This document shows positions 8,030 through 8,680 of a stretch of DNA of 8,680 nt, in pieces (position 1 is the stretch's first letter; each line of letters starts with the position of its first letter). The notes beneath the pieces were generated by a model. It ran no database searches. It saw only the letters and a program-made list of their open reading frames with translations, and had not been told where the DNA came from. The stretch is from Elusimicrobiota bacterium (lineage in GTDB: Bacteria; Elusimicrobiota; Elusimicrobia; UBA1565; UBA9628): contig JAMPYD010000059.1 of the NCBI GenBank assembly GCA_023700845.1, positions 1 through 8,680 of the forward strand, given 5' to 3'. The translations under genes and the position numbers were made by a program.

Positions 8030-8680
8030 TCCGAGAGGACGATCTTGAGGGCCTCGCTCAGCGAGGTCTCCCCGGAGGCCGCCATCTTCAGCGCGGACCG
8101 GCGCAGGCTCGACATCCCCTCCCGCGAGGCGAGCTCCGTCATCGCCTCGCCGTCGTTCGACGACAGGATCAGGTGGCGCATGGCCGACGTGCCGATGGGC
8201 ATCACCTCGAAGATGGGCCGGCGCCCCGCGTAGCCGGTCTGCCCGCAGTCGGCGCAGCCGACGCCGCGGTAGATCTCCGTCATCGACGCGGCCTCCCCCT
8301 CGCCGAGGATCCGCTTCTCCGCGTCGGACAGGGGCACCTGGAGCTTGCAGTTCGGGCACAGCAGCTTGAGCAGCCGCAGCGCGATCACCATCCTCAGGCT
8401 CGCCGCCGCCAGGTACGGCTTGATCCCCATCTGCGTCAGGCGCATGATGGCCGCCGGCGCGCTGTTGGTGTGCAGGGTGGAGAGGACGAGATGGCCGGTG
8501 ATGGAGGCCTTGACCGCGATCTCCGCCGTCTCCAGGTCCCGGATCTCGCCGATCAGCATGATGTCGGGGTCCTGGCGCAGGAGGGAGCGCAGCACCGCCT
8601 CGAAGGTCAGGCCGATCGCCGGCTTGACGTGGACCTGGGTGATGCCCGGGACCAGATACTCGACCGGATCCTCCGCGGTC
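8026..8680 (-). CDS. gspE: Type II secretion / type IV pilus assembly ATPase (GspE/PilB family), 5' end outside window
   Basis: This hexameric cytoplasmic ATPase powers pilin or pseudopilin polymerisation at the inner membrane. Only the C-terminal 217 residues are present, and the frame is open to the window edge. The visible part starts TAEDPVEY (the Asp box), followed by GITQVHVKPAIGLTF, LRQDPDIMLIGEIRD (Walker B), TGHLVLSTLHTNSA (His box), and a zinc-binding tetracysteine element with Cys108/111 (CPNC) and Cys142/145 (CADC) counted from the first visible residue. It ends with the usual helical tail. Walker A and the N-terminal domains lie beyond base 8680. The tetracysteine element separates it from PilT-type retraction ATPases. 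GspE and PilB cannot be told apart without the N-terminus and the upstream genes. Its stop overlaps the ATG of the TPR gene, so the two are co-transcribed. Confidence 0.95.
   Translation of the reverse strand, partial: TAEDPVEYLVPGITQVHVKPAIGLTFEAVLRSLLRQDPDIMLIGEIRDLETAEIAVKASITGHLVLSTLHTNSAPAAIMRLTQMGIKPYLAAASLRMVIALRLLKLLCPNCKLQVPLSDAEKRILGEGEAASMTEIYRGVGCADCGQTGYAGRRPIFEVMPIGTSAMRHLILSSNDGEAMTELASREGMSSLRRSALKMAASGETSLSEALKIVLSE

Overview
The window is a densely packed, very GC-rich bacterial segment with strongly G/C-biased third codon positions. No RNA gene, insertion sequence or CRISPR array is visible, and no gene-free stretch longer than about 15 bases was found. Heptose-synthesis genes and a type II secretion/type IV pilus assembly ATPase point to a diderm (Gram-negative) bacterium. 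The single-domain response regulator, the zinc-ribbon/TPR protein and the general style would fit an uncultured Elusimicrobiota-like or deltaproteobacteria-like lineage. That placement is inference only.

Plus strand, 1-7293: nine complete genes follow a possible upstream gene tail, nearly all joined by stop/start overlaps (ATGA, GTGA, TGATG) or gaps of 0-10 bases, so they look like one operon. The order is: glyA (serine hydroxymethyltransferase); a stand-alone response-regulator receiver domain; mtnP (methylthioadenosine phosphorylase); cdd (cytidine deaminase); an AccB-family biotin-carrier-like protein; a membrane-anchored double-zinc-ribbon/TPR protein; accC (biotin carboxylase); a GmhA-family SIS isomerase; and a stand-alone RfaE2/HldE-C nucleotidyltransferase. 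Themes are one-carbon and nucleoside salvage, fatty-acid initiation (acetyl-CoA carboxylase), and LPS heptose activation.

Minus strand, 7268-8680: a TPR protein lies downstream of, and is start/stop coupled to, the 3' part of a GspE/PilB-type secretion ATPase that continues beyond the right edge. This pair converges on the plus-strand operon, and the coding regions overlap by 26 bases.

Three points stand out. The AccB-like protein keeps the BCCP fold signature but has no biotinylation motif, recalling plant BADC proteins. The GmhA-like protein has Asn and Gln where E. coli GmhA has the metal/catalytic histidines 61 and 180. An uncharacterised zinc-ribbon/transmembrane/TPR protein sits between the accB-like gene and accC.
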